From contig JAJTUP010000011.1 in NCBI GenBank assembly GCA_021399435.1, forward strand, positions 992,001 to 1,056,000: a stretch of 64,000 bases of DNA, given 5' to 3'. The translations under genes were made by a program, and so were the position numbers. This DNA comes from Diaporthe sp. PMI_573. Lineage: Eukaryota; Ascomycota; Sordariomycetes; Diaporthales; Diaporthaceae. Below are positions 24,417-36,472 of this stretch, piece by piece; position 1 is the stretch's first letter, and every line of letters starts with the position of its first letter. The notes below the pieces were generated by a model, which made no database searches, had not been told where the DNA came from, and saw only the letters and a program-made list of their open reading frames with translations.

Positions 24417-26448
24417 TCAGCCCTGGCTGTCCTTGGACCGCCGCGACTTCCTCGAAAACCTGCTCGCCACGCTCGCCCGGGCGCTTGTCCTGCTCGTCTT
24501 GCTGGTCCTGCTCCGCCTGCTTGTCTTGCTTGCCTTGCTCGCGCGGTGGCTCCTCCTCGACCCCTTCCGGGCCGCCGCCATGGCCGCCACCCGCTCCAGC
24601 CTCCCGGCCCAGCTGCGCTTCTTGAATGCCGCCCTCGGGTTGGCCGTCGTCTCTCCTTCCGTCGAACCCTCCTCCGTCGTTACCGCCGACTCGGTGCTCG
24701 CTGGCCCTGATATCGTCGCTTCTTGCCCTTCTTCCGGCGTCTCCGCTCTCCCCGCTGTCGTAATCACAATTGTCAACCGGTGAGGCCTCTTGGCTGGTGG
24801 CCAGCGGGGCCAGTTGCTCACCTTCCACCACGATCGGCGTCCTTGGCGTTGCCAGCGGCGTCTCCGAGTATGTCACGTACGACTCGTACCCTTGTCCTAT
24901 CTGCTGTTCCTGCTGTCGGAAGTAGTCCCGGCTCTGCTCGCGGCCTGGCCCGGCGGCAACCACGTAGCCCGGTGCGAGGTTGGCGTTCTGCTGCTGCCCC
25001 GGCCCGGGCGTCAGGGCTGTAAGGTCGGCATTCGATGCCATCGGGGGCCATGCGCCATACTCGGGCATGCTACTGTCCCCACCCGTACTTACTCCGGAAC
25101 CCCGCGGGAACCCCGAATACCTCGCCGTCAGAGCGTGCGGCGGGGGCGGCGGGAGCTGCAGGTCATCCGGGAGTGGGTCGAGCCCTTGCGCGAACGTGGC
25201 GCTGGGCCGCCAGGTCCGCCACGAGTTCGGCCTCGAGGAGGTATTATGTTGCCCCATGAAGACGGGGTTCTGCGACAGGCCGTGGCTCGGCTCTACCATC
25301 GCCATTGGCGGCGGCTTGACGTCGCGAGGGCTCATGGTGGTGTAGGCCATCGACTCAGCCTCGGACATGAGAGACTTGTGCATGTCCCCGGCCCGGGCAG
25401 ACCGCCGGTCGGTCGAGTAGACACCCCTGGAACCGCTGTTGAGCGAGGCATTGTTGGTGAAGCGCCTCGTCACAGGGGTCAGTAGGCGCCGCCGTGTGCG
25501 CCGGGAGCAGAGGCATACTGCTCCCAGGATTATGAAGAAGAAAGAAAGGATCCCAACTATGTCATGGTCAGCCTATTCTACATCATGGAATCCAGCAAGA
25601 CAGGCTGGAGCTGCGTACCCACGATGCCCGCTATTGTTCCGGGAGCGATGGCCGGCGCTCGGGACGAAGCAGGTGAGGTGGTGGTACCGGACGGTGCAGC
25701 TTGATACGGAGTGCTAGCGACGAACGGGGTGCTCGTTGATGAGACGGTTGTGGATAGGCTCGTCTGTAATGTCGGAAGAGGAGATGCGATCGTGAAGGAT
25801 GTTAGGGTCATCATCGGATTACCGACCAGGGAGGTCGAGGTGTCTATCTGTGTACTCACGATGGTCGTCACCTGGGTAGATACTTGGGTTGAGGTCTGCG
25901 CCGTCGTGACGACGGTTGTTTGGGTCTGTATGCTGGTCTGGGTTGTCTGCACCGAGGTCACCGCCGTCGACGTAGTGACACTACTCGATGATGGCGCACC
26001 CGGCAGCGCCGGAGGCGGCGGCGGCGCAGGTGGTGCAACTGTTGATGGAGGGTTTAGCGGCGGCACAACCGTCTCTTGCGCGGGAATGGCCGGATTAAGA
26101 ACGATTGAGTTCGACAGCGCAGTCGTAGTGGGCAAAGGCTCAGCAGCTAAAGGGGGAGCGGGAGGAGCAGAGGGCTCAGCGGCTTTTCCCTTGGCCTTGT
26201 TGCCTTTGCCTTTGCCATCTTACACCAATGTTATTCCTCCTGCTTGTCCTGAATGGAAATTCAAATCTCGATCACTTACCTCCTTTACCATCTCCTCCCT
26301 TGCCTTTTCCCTGCCGGCGCACCAATGGAGGCTCTACAGTATCCTTCACGGCCGTCTTCGCTGCCTCTGCCAATTCAGCCCGAGCAACATTTGGCCTGAG
26401 GCGTCTCTTGTGAAAGCCACGGCCTCGTCGTAATGACCCCACAGCCAT
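24417..26448 (-). CDS. Single-pass Thr/Ser/Pro-rich (mucin-like) surface protein with basic cytoplasmic tail
   Basis: Four exons in transcript order (26280-26448, 25619-26218, 24822-25556, 24417-24754) join in phase to 613 residues. Residues about 1-90 are basic with GKGKGGDGKG repeats. A Pro-rich and then Thr/Ser/Val/Gln-rich segment (TTSTAVTSVQTTQTS...) is likely O-glycosylated. One membrane helix, VVGILSFFFIILGAVCLC, is followed by the stop-transfer SRRTRRR. The tail is Pro- and Gly-rich and ends in a Ser/Lys/Arg-rich repeat (SKTSRRSRTSKTSRTS). The third intron (24755-24821, donor GTGAGC, branch-like TTGAC, acceptor GACAG) is needed to reach this tail. No clear signal peptide is seen at this ATG. 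Layout resembles fungal wall-stress or adhesion sensors, but I do not recognise a named family. Confidence 0.65.
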
Positions 26449-29400
26449 CCTCGCTGAAGCTGGGCTTGTCACCGTTGGGTATTGAGCGTATATGACGACG
26501 GCACAGCCATGTGAGAAAATATCTAGCAACGCTGTCGCTGTAGATCCGGTAAAAGGTTTCGTTTGTAGGAATGATGATGATAGCCGGTGGTATTAGTCAA
26601 ATATGAAGGTGAAGAAACGCCGTTTCATGCAGCAGCTGGAAGTAGTCTTTGCAGAAGTGCTTGGTCTCGGGTATTATGCTACCGAAAGAATTACACAAAT
26701 CGGTTTTGTTTTGTCTCCTGCCAGGGAGATCGACGAGCTGGTGCAACAGCCAGGGCAACTTGTGCTTCATATCTTCCACGGGCCGCCCCTGCAAAACACC
26801 TCTGGGCCAAGAATTCCCCGCGGCACTTTGGGCTGACAGGAGACCACCACAACCCGCACAGCCAAGTCTAGGCGAAACCATGCCAGAACCGAAACAGTAC
26901 GCCAGGGGAGGTGGTTGGACATGCCTGGCGGTTTCTGTCGGCGCCATCTGTGCCTCAAAGCTGCTCTTCCGTCGAACTGCCCAGCCAGGTGTGTCAAGCC
27001 ATGTGCTGCAGACTGCAGTGCAGCATCGGGCCCCACCGCGATGTTGATGTTGGGTTGACAGCACACGGTCCCATTGTGTCGTCGACCTAGTGACAGTTAA
27101 GTTAGGTCTTCGGGAAATTCTCTATCCATAAGAAGATGAGACTCTTCAGACGCCGCGACTCTTGTCTTGTCCGATATTCTTCCAATAGCGATCTCTCTTG
27201 ATTGGACCGATCACCGGGAGTCGAGATGGCCTAGGAACCTAGGACGGAATACCCAAGTGACACTTTCAGGCCCCCCCAGCGAGACACGGACGGAGATCGG
27301 ACCAGGCAAAACAAGCTTCTCACTCAAACGGCCGAGCCCCCTGATTCAGCCAAGGGGCCTAAGCGCCGACTTGAAATCCCACTAAGCATTGTCTGCAAGC
27401 AATGCCCAAAAGAATGGAGTGGGGAAGCACCATCTTGGCAGCAATCGGGGAATCAAACGTTTGTATGGTTCGCAAGTCAGTTATCACGACATGCTGTGGT
27501 CCTGCATGAAGCAGCCGGTTCAGGCGCATCATGTACAACAGACCTGCCTACAGCACAGGGGGCATGGCAAACCCCGCATACTCTAAATCATGATGGGCGA
27601 AAAGGGAACCCCTTATACGCTACAGGGCGGGATGTTCCGAGCCATTAAAGCATCCCGTAGTACACCAAATGGCACCCGGGGGGCTCTCGCGGAATCAAGG
27701 CCACGCTAGTTAGGATCTTGACGATGCCGATGGGAGTTAAGGAAAATGCTGACTAGCGGAAGCCATGCTGCCCACCTATGGCGGATCTCACCGGTAACAT
27801 TTTGCTTCGAGAGGGACCCATATTATACGCAAATCTTGCAGAAATGAATGTTACCCAAGACCTGCATCATGACGATGTACGTGGCTAAAAGGCTAGTTAA
27901 ATGGCTGCGGCTGCCTTCGGACTGACGTATATCGATGGGGAGAGTTTTTAACATGTTCATCTGAGGTCGGTCCGTGATCGATCCCAGGTAAATTGAGACA
28001 ATATGGGAGATCGCCCCGAGCACTGGGCCCGACCAGAACTCCCGGCAGGACGAGCGTATAGAGTTGCAGATCACTTAGAATGATCGCCCGTCATTCCACG
28101 CCAAAATATGAAAGAGGAGTGGAGTCAGGCACGAGTGTTCTGATATCGTGCAACAGGAAGGGTCTTGTGTGGATGGGTCCTTTCATATTCGCGGCTCTTT
28201 TGGGCGGGTCATAGGATCCGCAAATATACCTCCCGATATGTGGAGACGAAGGCACCCAGTCAGACCGCATCGAGTGGGTTGACATCTTGAGGCGCAGTAC
28301 ACGGGCCGGACGGACCTCGCCCACCCGGCTTCCGGGTCTGGGGCAATGAGCTGTCGCGCTCCAAATGGCTGGTTCGGTTTGGTTTTGCGTTTACCTCGAC
28401 CATGGCTGGCTAGCACGTTTTATCTCGAGTTCGGGCCGCGGGAGCTTGTCTGATTTGACATCTTGACGGACCTGCCTACGTAGCTGTGCGGTTGTGACAG
28501 TGTTTGGCGTGTCAAGGTGGTTACCACGTCAGTCCAGTCAGATTATCCATTTGCCAGAAAGGGGTTTGAGAAGGCCGCAAAGGTTTGCTGATACCATGGC
28601 GCAGTCCACATTCCGGCGACAATTCGTCGATGCGCAGGACGTGTTCGACCAGTCTAGATTACGGAGAGATTTCGTGCATGATGATGGAGACTCTTTTCCC
28701 CATATTACACTGCATATCTTTGAGTTCACTCATCGCGAGTTGCGAAAACCTTGTTCCAGCGTGATCATTGGAATCTAGGTCTTGACTGCCAAGATGACCA
28801 AGACATCTGAAGCCACGTTGCAGGGCCAAGGCATATTGATCCCATCAGAGACAGCAAGGCTCGTCTGACAGGACATGTGCCTTTATTGAGACGATCATCA
28901 CTCCTACCTAATGTGGTCCAAGATGCCGCTTTTCCGTGCAGCGTGTGAATCATTTATTTGCAGGTCATCTATTCTGGATACTCTTGGATATGGGCAGAAA
29001 TACACACGAGACTCACTCTGCATTGAGGAAAGCCAGCTAAGCACGCACTTGCTAACGTGGTATAATTATCAGCCGCATAAAAAAGTGCAATACTCTGTCA
29101 AAGCTTTCCAAGTCTGCCATATTTACCTGTGAAGGCCGGCTGGTGATAGCACAAAATTCAGTACCCTATCTATTCAGTTACAGGGACCACTTTGCTGGAA
29201 GACCGCAAGATAGGAGGAGTTGACCAAAGGTAGAACTTTTCGCAGGGAAGCCAAGAAGACGGGATAATCCTATGCGAGTAACTTCAACACAACCCAGGGC
29301 CTTGGGTGTTGGCATCCGAGAAATGCGCCGAAAGACAGCCTTGGCAGTTTTCGTGGGTCAAAGAAGTAAGCATAATGACCACATGTACAGAGGTTGTTCC

Positions 29401-31234
29401 CACGAATTGGAATTCCCGAGGTAAAATGTTTGGAACACGATTGAAAAGAACGAGAACGGCAACGAGGAGAAAAGAGGCAAAGATCGTCCATTCGGTTGCA
29501 TCGGTCGGTCCATGGCCGAAACGGAACAAGCGAAGAAGAATGTGGAAAAGGTCTGCAGTCTGGAGTTTGAGGGAAGAACCCGGCCGCGGCACCATGATCA
29601 GTGGCCGGCGGGCCGGCGGCGGGATTTGGTGCGGATGGCCACAGGAGCGACGCTGCCGCCCATCACTCGTGTTTGAAGAACTTGTGGCGCCGCAAATGTT
29701 TGTGGCGCCCCGTATGGACAGAACCGTTTCACTGAAGCAAGAGAAATGAGGGCCGTCTGTGCTGTAGTGCACTAACTCACAGTGACGAGGCCTCCATCTA
29801 AGAAGGCAGCTACAAACCGTCATGACACCGTTCGTGTGCTGCACATGCACCGCGTAATATCACTGAATCGCAAAGTCATAGTCCTCAGTCTTGTTCAACA
29901 TGCTGTTATGGCCAAGAAGCCCCCCTGAAACAAGACCTACCTGCCAATATGAAGCAGGTTGTGAACCTGCTGTACACGATTGCTATTTATCTAGGTAGAT
30001 ACACCATCTCCCCATTTCAAAATTTCTAGCTTATGCTGTTTTTGCTCTGATATTTTCTTTTGCATTCTTCGTCTCGAAAACAACAGTGAATCCATTTCTT
30101 CTATCCTGCCCATTGGTATCAATAGCTTACTGTGAGTTTGCATAGTGTATGCATTCCATCTCCTGGTTAAGTCCAACTCTGTCAGATAGATAGACTGCTA
30201 GAGAATTATGCTAGCAGTGGGCTTTTTTGTATGTTAATATTTTACTGCTATGAACGAATTGAGCTGGGGTGTAAAATGATGGAATTGTTCCTCATTATTG
30301 AGTCTGCATCATGGTACCTATATAAGAGTAGTCGCGCATTTCTCAAGTAACTGGAGAATAAAGATGAGTGTCCTTTCCGTTCTGAGGATGCACCCCGTCA
30401 AAGCTGTATTTACCACCAACCGGGACATCCTCTGGTACCGCTCTTCTGCAGCCTTCGCAATGTGGTCTGCGATTAAACTATTCAATTCGCAGTTCTAATC
30501 TGGGCAGTTCTTGTTTTATAGATATGAGAAAGTAAATTGTAAAGCCGGCGAACACATTCAGACTTAGGTATAGTAATCAAATACTGCAATATGTTCGAGA
30601 TGATAGTGGTCAATTGGTATGTGACAATTGGGTGGGATTAAATGGCACATATGCGAGGTATGCACAAGAAGAGATTCAGAGATAAGGCAACTGACGTCAA
30701 CATGTCAATGGAATTTAAGTCAGCACAACTTCCTATCTAAGGAAAGTGTTGAAGGAATTGCCAGAGGTTGCCGCCATTTAGCCACCCTCTTACCTGCCGA
30801 ACGCAGAACTGCTCATCTGGGAATGCCTACTCACCCCCGGTCATACTCAGCAGAATCGGTAACAATAGCGCTCAGCAGCGTCATTAGCCATTTTTTATTG
30901 AGGCAAGACCCCTAGAGTGACAATTAATGTGCACATAAATTTCAGCATTTTGAAGGCTCTCTGCTTTAAATCCAAGCACTTTGAGGGTTAGCTCGGGAGG
31001 ATCGAGTGATTCGAAAAGGAAAAGTGGGTTGGTTTGTGTCTGCAGTCGTAAAGGGAATAGTCTTATGCACCAGTTCTATGTATTGCCAGCCACCTCAAAT
31101 AAGTACAGAGGATTGGAGAGGAGAGATACAAGTATCCTGAATACTTTCAGGCAGTGGAGCTCCCCTATCTCCACGCATTACCATTCAATCTTGAAACCCA
31201 GCTTTCACAATCAGGCACATCAGCAGGGTGGACG
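26449..31234. other. Gene-poor region
   Basis: About 4.8 kb without a gene I can support. Scattered short frames (for example 28494-28778 plus, 29284-29850 minus) have no domain match and no convincing splicing. The stretch 29,900-30,700 is visibly AT-richer than its surroundings and contains a hairpin followed by T6 (30194-30228) and a TATA-like CTATATAAGAG at about 30318. The last part holds the promoter of the next gene. No terminal inverted repeats or transposase fragment were recognised. Confidence 0.5.
30194..30228 (+). other. Hairpin followed by T6
   Basis: ACTGCTAG and CTAGCAGT (30194-30201 and 30211-30218) form a perfect 8-bp stem with a 9-base loop, followed after GGGC by six T (30223-30228). 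It looks like an RNA 3' end signal or a small pol III terminator, but no RNA gene is recognised upstream, so this is only a structural observation. Confidence 0.35.
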
Positions 31235-32686
31235 ATGGCATCCACCTTCAACGTCCCAGAGGGCTCGACAAACCATGGCGACCCCAACCTTCTCTGCGTG
31301 CCGCCGTCATGGAGCGATCTTGCAGTCTTCTTCGGTACCAATTACCTCGCCCATGCGGCTACGCTCGTTACTCGCCCCGGGCAGAGTTTTGTCGAAACTA
31401 TTGTCGACACGGCCAATGCCTTGTTCATTCCCGGGTCCGGAATGATCCACGCTATCAGGGTGCTCTTTTACGACACTGACATCCACCGTACGTCCCCGCC
31501 CCTGAAGAAAGCCGCGAGGGCCGGCGCGCTGTGCATGGTCGTCAAGCGGACGCACGTCTATCAGGCTATAAGACGACGCGACGACGACGACGGACCCGGC
31601 CCCGACTGGTTCTCGGACAACTTTAGCCTCATTGCGGACCCCGTCTACGTACCATTGTCGCGGTCGTTCCTGGGAACATGCAAGATCCACAACCAGGATA
31701 AATACTGCCTCGTCGAGGTGCCACCCACGGTCCCGCTGAGAGAATTTATGCCCGAAGACGAGGTCAAGCCCGAAGGCGAGGCCAGCCCCGAAGACGCCCC
31801 GTCGTCCCTTTCAGCCAGTGGCACTTTCACATACGACTCAGGCAGCAAGCCCGAATCCGCGGCGTCGAGCACGCGATGGTCTAAATCCCACATGATCGAG
31901 ATCCCTGGCAGGCTCGACTTTGCCAAGATTCTCGTCAGCATCCTGCAGCTCGTCTGGGGTATCTCTACACTGTATAACGCCCGCGGAAATCAGATCGACC
32001 TTTACGGTTACGCCGCCTTCGGCCTAACCGTGGCCCCTTACGCTGTCATGAGCTTTCTCAACCTGCTCGCAAGCTTGGCCCTCCCCATTCACAACACCAT
32101 GTACCTCGTCTGGAACAAGGACATGCACAAAGCTACTAGTCTTAGAACGGAAAACTCCAAGCGCCGGCGCCGGGTCGAGCTCGCCGGCATGATTGCTACG
32201 GTTGACCTGGATCAGGTCAAGAAAGAACGCGACGAGCACGACGGCCGGCGCATTTCCTACGACCAAGGTGGCCCATTTGAACACCCCGTGCGCCTGGCGA
32301 TCTACTCATTTTTCTACTTGTTGGTCGCCGTGTTGCCTCTCGCCATCGTCGGCGCCTTTACAAGTTTTCGCACGGGGACTGACGTTCGCGTTCAGCGCGC
32401 TTGGATCCTTGCCTGGCTGATTATTGGATCCGCCTCGCCCATCTTGATCAGCGAGCTGTCGGTAATGTTTGGCGTCCACACGCGCGTCACGTCACTGCAG
32501 AAGTATATCCTGAGGAGGCAGGGGCGGGGACGGCGAAGCCACAACATAGCCACCCACCCCGGGAAGCTCGGGAATGCCTGGTTTGCCCTCATCATTCTGT
32601 TCCCATTGTGGATTCCTGCGATTGGCGGCATGGTAGTGGTTGGGAAGATGTTGCAAGATTTTGGTGTGTGTACGAGGTTGATTTAG
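31235..32686 (+). CDS. Conserved fungal polytopic membrane protein, function unknown
   Basis: A single exon of 483 residues from ATG 31235; the frame is open further upstream only with non-ATG codons. The N-terminal part has CVPPSWSDLAVFFGTNYLAHAATLVTRPGQS, a pattern seen at the start of a family of uncharacterised ascomycete membrane proteins. Hydrophobic segments lie near ILVSILQLVWGISTLYN, YAAFGLTVAPYAVMSFLNLLASLAL, LAIYSFFYLLVAVLPLAIVGAF, AWILAWLIIGSASPILISELSVMF and WFALIILFPLWIPAIGGMVVVG. A central loop rich in Glu/Ser/Pro (about 190-240) is probably cytoplasmic. No catalytic motif is visible. Confidence 0.82.
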   Translation: MASTFNVPEGSTNHGDPNLLCVPPSWSDLAVFFGTNYLAHAATLVTRPGQSFVETIVDTANALFIPGSGMIHAIRVLFYDTDIHRTSPPLKKAARAGALCMVVKRTHVYQAIRRRDDDDGPGPDWFSDNFSLIADPVYVPLSRSFLGTCKIHNQDKYCLVEVPPTVPLREFMPEDEVKPEGEASPEDAPSSLSASGTFTYDSGSKPESAASSTRWSKSHMIEIPGRLDFAKILVSILQLVWGISTLYNARGNQIDLYGYAAFGLTVAPYAVMSFLNLLASLALPIHNTMYLVWNKDMHKATSLRTENSKRRRRVELAGMIATVDLDQVKKERDEHDGRRISYDQGGPFEHPVRLAIYSFFYLLVAVLPLAIVGAFTSFRTGTDVRVQRAWILAWLIIGSASPILISELSVMFGVHTRVTSLQKYILRRQGRGRRSHNIATHPGKLGNAWFALIILFPLWIPAIGGMVVVGKMLQDFGVCTRLI

Positions 32687-33927
32687 TTGTTCTTGATTTA
32701 TTCCTGCTATTGTTCTGAGGCAGCCCGTAATCTCATGATGGTGTGATGTGTTCAGCGTTACAGCAAGCAGCTTATTGCTGAAATAAGAGGAGAATCATAG
32801 TAATTAGAGTAAGGGATGGCCCTGTATCAAAACCTTCAAGAGAGTAGAAGGATATAGAATGAATGATAGAGGATAGAGCATGAGGATAAGGATGAAGTCG
32901 AGACGCAGTGACAAGAACTCGGCATCGCCATTTAGGGTATACACTAGAGAGCGATGCAGCTGTGCGAATTAGGTCATTTATAAATGTTCTGCCGTAGACG
33001 AGCATGGAGTACGGGCCCAACTGCCAGGCCGTTTGTTGCGTCTGGAGGCCCACAATGCTATGCGTGATAGAATAGTACACAGAGACGCTGTCCTCGTAGT
33101 TAACTCCCGTGACCTGTCCGAGGCCGGGGAACATATGGCAAACATAGCTTCAACGCTGCCGAATTCAAGCATCCGGATCACAAAACGGTGTTCTCAAGAC
33201 AGACAATGCAAGACGCAGGTCCACGAGACGTGGTTGTTGGAGGGTATGTATGTAAGACTCTCGCTCATGATGCAGAAAGATTGCCTTTTTCGAGACAGTT
33301 GCTCAAGCACGGCCTTTCCCTTTTGAATGCCAGCCACAGGCAATCAGCCGCCATTTCTCCCACCCTCCCGAGAACATCTTCGGATTTTGTATTCCGGAAC
33401 ACGAGGTGTGCCCATATTGGCATCGACAGCGGCCGCGCCAGCTCGCCGGGTTTTCCGCTTTGCACGCCCTCACCGACATATCCCCCACAGTCCGCTCTTC
33501 CCCGGCACATTCCCGCCCCGCTACCACTGAAAAGCGAAATAACGACCATTCAAGCAACACACATTACGTGGCTGCAACCGCTCCGGTCAGGGGCGCGGTT
33601 CGACTCGAAGCAGGAGTAGCCAGGGTTGTTGAGGCAGTCAAACGGCCGAGTGTTTACCCCCAAGGCTAATACGTGTGTATTAAAGTGGGTTGATGTTCTA
33701 AAGGGGCATTGTCGAGTGTGTAAGCCGCGCAATCACCTTCTTGGCAAAGGATAGCCAATGGTTGAGAGGGAATATAACATGACTAACAGTGTTAGTGGGT
33801 AACTGTTTTGCTATATTTACATGGCTTCAATGACAACACTGAAGCGATAATCGACGAGTACAATAACTCTATCTCTCCATTTCTTTGCATCGAAGACAAG
33901 ACGGATAGAAAGCCAGTCACAGTCAAA
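32687..33927. other. Intergenic region, nothing recognised
   Basis: A 1.2-kb gap between two rightward genes. Overlapping open frames near 33188-33670 are in several frames on both strands and have no domain or start context. The final bases contain the promoter and leader of the dioxygenase gene. Confidence 0.55.
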
Positions 33928-35037
33928 ATGGTACAAATCAAGCCTCTCATTTTCTGGTCGCTGGTGCTTGCACCAGTCCTTGCGCACCCCGGCGAAGATC
34001 ATGCTGCAGAAGCTCGCCAACGCCGAACAGCACTTGCCAAGACCCGATCTATCGCAACGTGTTCCTCAGCTCTGGAGTCACGGGGCATCAATGCTGCCGC
34101 AGCCCATCGCCGCCGTGGTCTGGTATCCAAGTTTCAAAAGCGAGCGATAGTCGAGCGAGATCTTGACAAGGCGCTCAATACCAGCCACCACTCGAACTTG
34201 ACCGGCATCACCCAAGACACCGATCCCTCGATTCTCTTCTCAGGCAACGGGTCTTGTGCCCTCGTGCCTGAGACTACACAGGGACCGTATTATGTTACAG
34301 GAGAGTTCATCCGCTCCAACGCCATTGAAGACCAAGTTGGTGTGCCGTTGTACTTAGATGTGCAATTCATCGACACCAACACCTGCGAGCCACTCGAGGG
34401 CGCGGCAGTCGACTACTGGCACTGCAACGCCACGGGATATTACTCGGGCATTGACAGCCAGGCCGGGCTGAACACAACCTGGCTTCGAGGCATCCAGGTC
34501 ACGGACGAAGACGGTGTTGTTGGTATCCAGAGCATTGTGCCTGGCCATTATGCTGGACGAACGCACCACGTACATCTGCTGACGCATAGCCCTGGCGACT
34601 GGACTCAGCTGCCTAATGGCACTATCACTGGTGGGAACAACACGCCTCATATCGGCCAAGTCTTCTTTGACCAAGATCTTGTCGACCAGGTGGAGCTTGT
34701 GGAGCCCTATACGCAAAACACACAAAGCTGGACCAAGAATGACGAGGACAATATTGTTGTGCAGGAAGCCGAGGCAACTGGAGTCGACCCGATGGCGAAC
34801 TACGTGCTGTTGGGTGATACGGTGGCGGACGGCATCTTCGCATGGATCACCGTGGCTATCGATCCCACAGCAGTGTACGAGGTCGACGAGGCGGTTCGCC
34901 ACACAGCCGATGGAGGTGTTGTAAATGACTGCTTCGACATGATCAACCTGTCTCCAGACGACCCGCCGCTGCCTGACCTGCCCGCTTCTTGCAGTGCAGG
35001 CGCTTCGGCAACGGCCACTGCCACCTCGACAGCATGA
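33928..35037 (+). CDS. Secreted intradiol ring-cleavage dioxygenase
   Basis: One exon, 369 residues. The N-terminus MVQIKPLIFWSLVLAPVLAHPGEDH is a clear signal peptide. A His/Arg-rich propeptide-like stretch follows, with AHRRRGL and FQKRAIVERD as possible Kex2-type processing sites. The catalytic domain starts around CALVPETTQGPYYVTGE. The non-heme Fe(III) ligands expected in intradiol enzymes (two Tyr, two His) map to GPYY and GHYAGRTHHVHL. YWHCNATGYYSG is the conserved core. Several N-x-S/T sites agree with secretion, and the C-terminus is Ala/Ser/Thr-rich. Family members cleave catechol-type rings outside the cell, for example lignin- or tannin-derived. It may complement the intracellular ring-hydroxylating enzymes at 8-16 kb (inference). 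Confidence 0.92.
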   Translation: MVQIKPLIFWSLVLAPVLAHPGEDHAAEARQRRTALAKTRSIATCSSALESRGINAAAAHRRRGLVSKFQKRAIVERDLDKALNTSHHSNLTGITQDTDPSILFSGNGSCALVPETTQGPYYVTGEFIRSNAIEDQVGVPLYLDVQFIDTNTCEPLEGAAVDYWHCNATGYYSGIDSQAGLNTTWLRGIQVTDEDGVVGIQSIVPGHYAGRTHHVHLLTHSPGDWTQLPNGTITGGNNTPHIGQVFFDQDLVDQVELVEPYTQNTQSWTKNDEDNIVVQEAEATGVDPMANYVLLGDTVADGIFAWITVAIDPTAVYEVDEAVRHTADGGVVNDCFDMINLSPDDPPLPDLPASCSAGASATATATSTA

Positions 35038-36472
35038 AGCAGCCTGCTTCAGTGAGGGACTAGAGGCTGTGGAAGCGGCTCGGGATGATTCGTAAATAAA
35101 AGGCGTGTCAATATGGACTGCGGATCGAGATCTTTCATCTTGTAAATTTTTAAACTATCCAGGAAGACCAGAAAGGTGATGAAATAGTTGAGAATACGAG
35201 AAAATGCGTGCAAAGTTCTGTGCCGAAAATAGCATTTCAGATTGAGCCTTCGAAGTTGTTCATTCTTAGTCAATTTGCCAGGCACACCGGATTAACCCAG
35301 GTTCTAAGTCTGCGTACCTAGGAAGGTCTGTAGAAAATTCCCAGAAATCGTTCATTTGTCAGTTTGTGGAGTCCTACAATCTGCCTGTTGCGCCTGTCGC
35401 ACTCTCGCTGCATGGAACTTCAGGCCTGGTCCTCGAGGTGATCGCCTGTGTAAATGTGAAGAGCGCTCCGAGCTTTCCTTCATGACAAGGGCACGAGCAA
35501 GGCCACTGGCAAGACCACCAAACCGCGAACCCAAGCCGCTCCGCGGAGTGCAACCTTACTAACACGCGTACTTTATGTCGATCACCTACTGCCATGTAAC
35601 TCGCAGGGGGCTGAGTGGGGCCGGCGTCACAACCGCCACGCGTTGCCCCATCGTCAAGTTGTGGAGCAGCACTTTTGTAGGGGCAACCAATCCGAGGTGT
35701 GGTTATTTGAAATCGTTCTTCAATGTTTCCATCCTTATTCTGTTGTGCTGCCCTCGCTATTGGGTACGACCTCTGGGCATGCTGCTGACGCGTCGAGTCC
35801 CCCACTCTCTATTCGCCGTGGGGCTCATAGCCGATGTACACAGTAGCTTTAGCCGATTCGTTCAGCAGTCGTGAGCAGGTGAATGACTAGCTGCTTAGGA
35901 AAGTCTAAGGGAAGTGGGCGAGATGCATGTGGAGAGTGGGAAGAATAAGGACCCCTTATTTCCGGGACACTCCAATAATTCTCGACTTGTACTAGGGAAG
36001 TACATAGATTCACAACTTGCGAAGCGATAGCTTGATGTACTGTAGATATCATAGCACATAGGCAGCCTGCATCGTGGTCCAGCGCTCCAGAAACCGCCAG
36101 TACCCTGGGTGGCCTAGCTGCACCTGTGCGAGCTTTGGGTCATCACTTGTAAATTGCTCAAGAATGGTTAGGAATAGCTCTTATTTCAAAGAAGGGCATT
36201 AAAGAGGGCCAATCGCCACGGCTTAATTTTATTTAGGGTTGCTGTTTCTCTGTAAGCACCTCAAGGGTGTGAGTGAACTAAAGCCCCAGGTTTGCAGGAT
36301 TGGCAAGGACTGGCACGCCACACAACAAGTCAATGACCGGCAACGCGAGCTAATCCATCGAACCATTAGCTCTGGATGTTTTATACCTGTCTATATTCAA
36401 GGTTCTATATCGTGCTGGGTGACATCATAGCGCCTCAAGAGTCTTGGTGGCCCAAGATGAGTTCAGAAAAAC
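35038..36472. other. Convergent intergenic region, nothing recognised
   Basis: A 1.4-kb convergent gap between the dioxygenase (plus) and the HxxHC membrane protein (minus). Small frames such as 35575-35874 have no supporting features. Confidence 0.55.

Noticed and set aside
29284..29850. Minus-strand open frame of 188 codons with one hydrophobic segment
   Set aside because: No family resemblance, no signal peptide, repeated shadow frames in the same region; coding potential unsupported.
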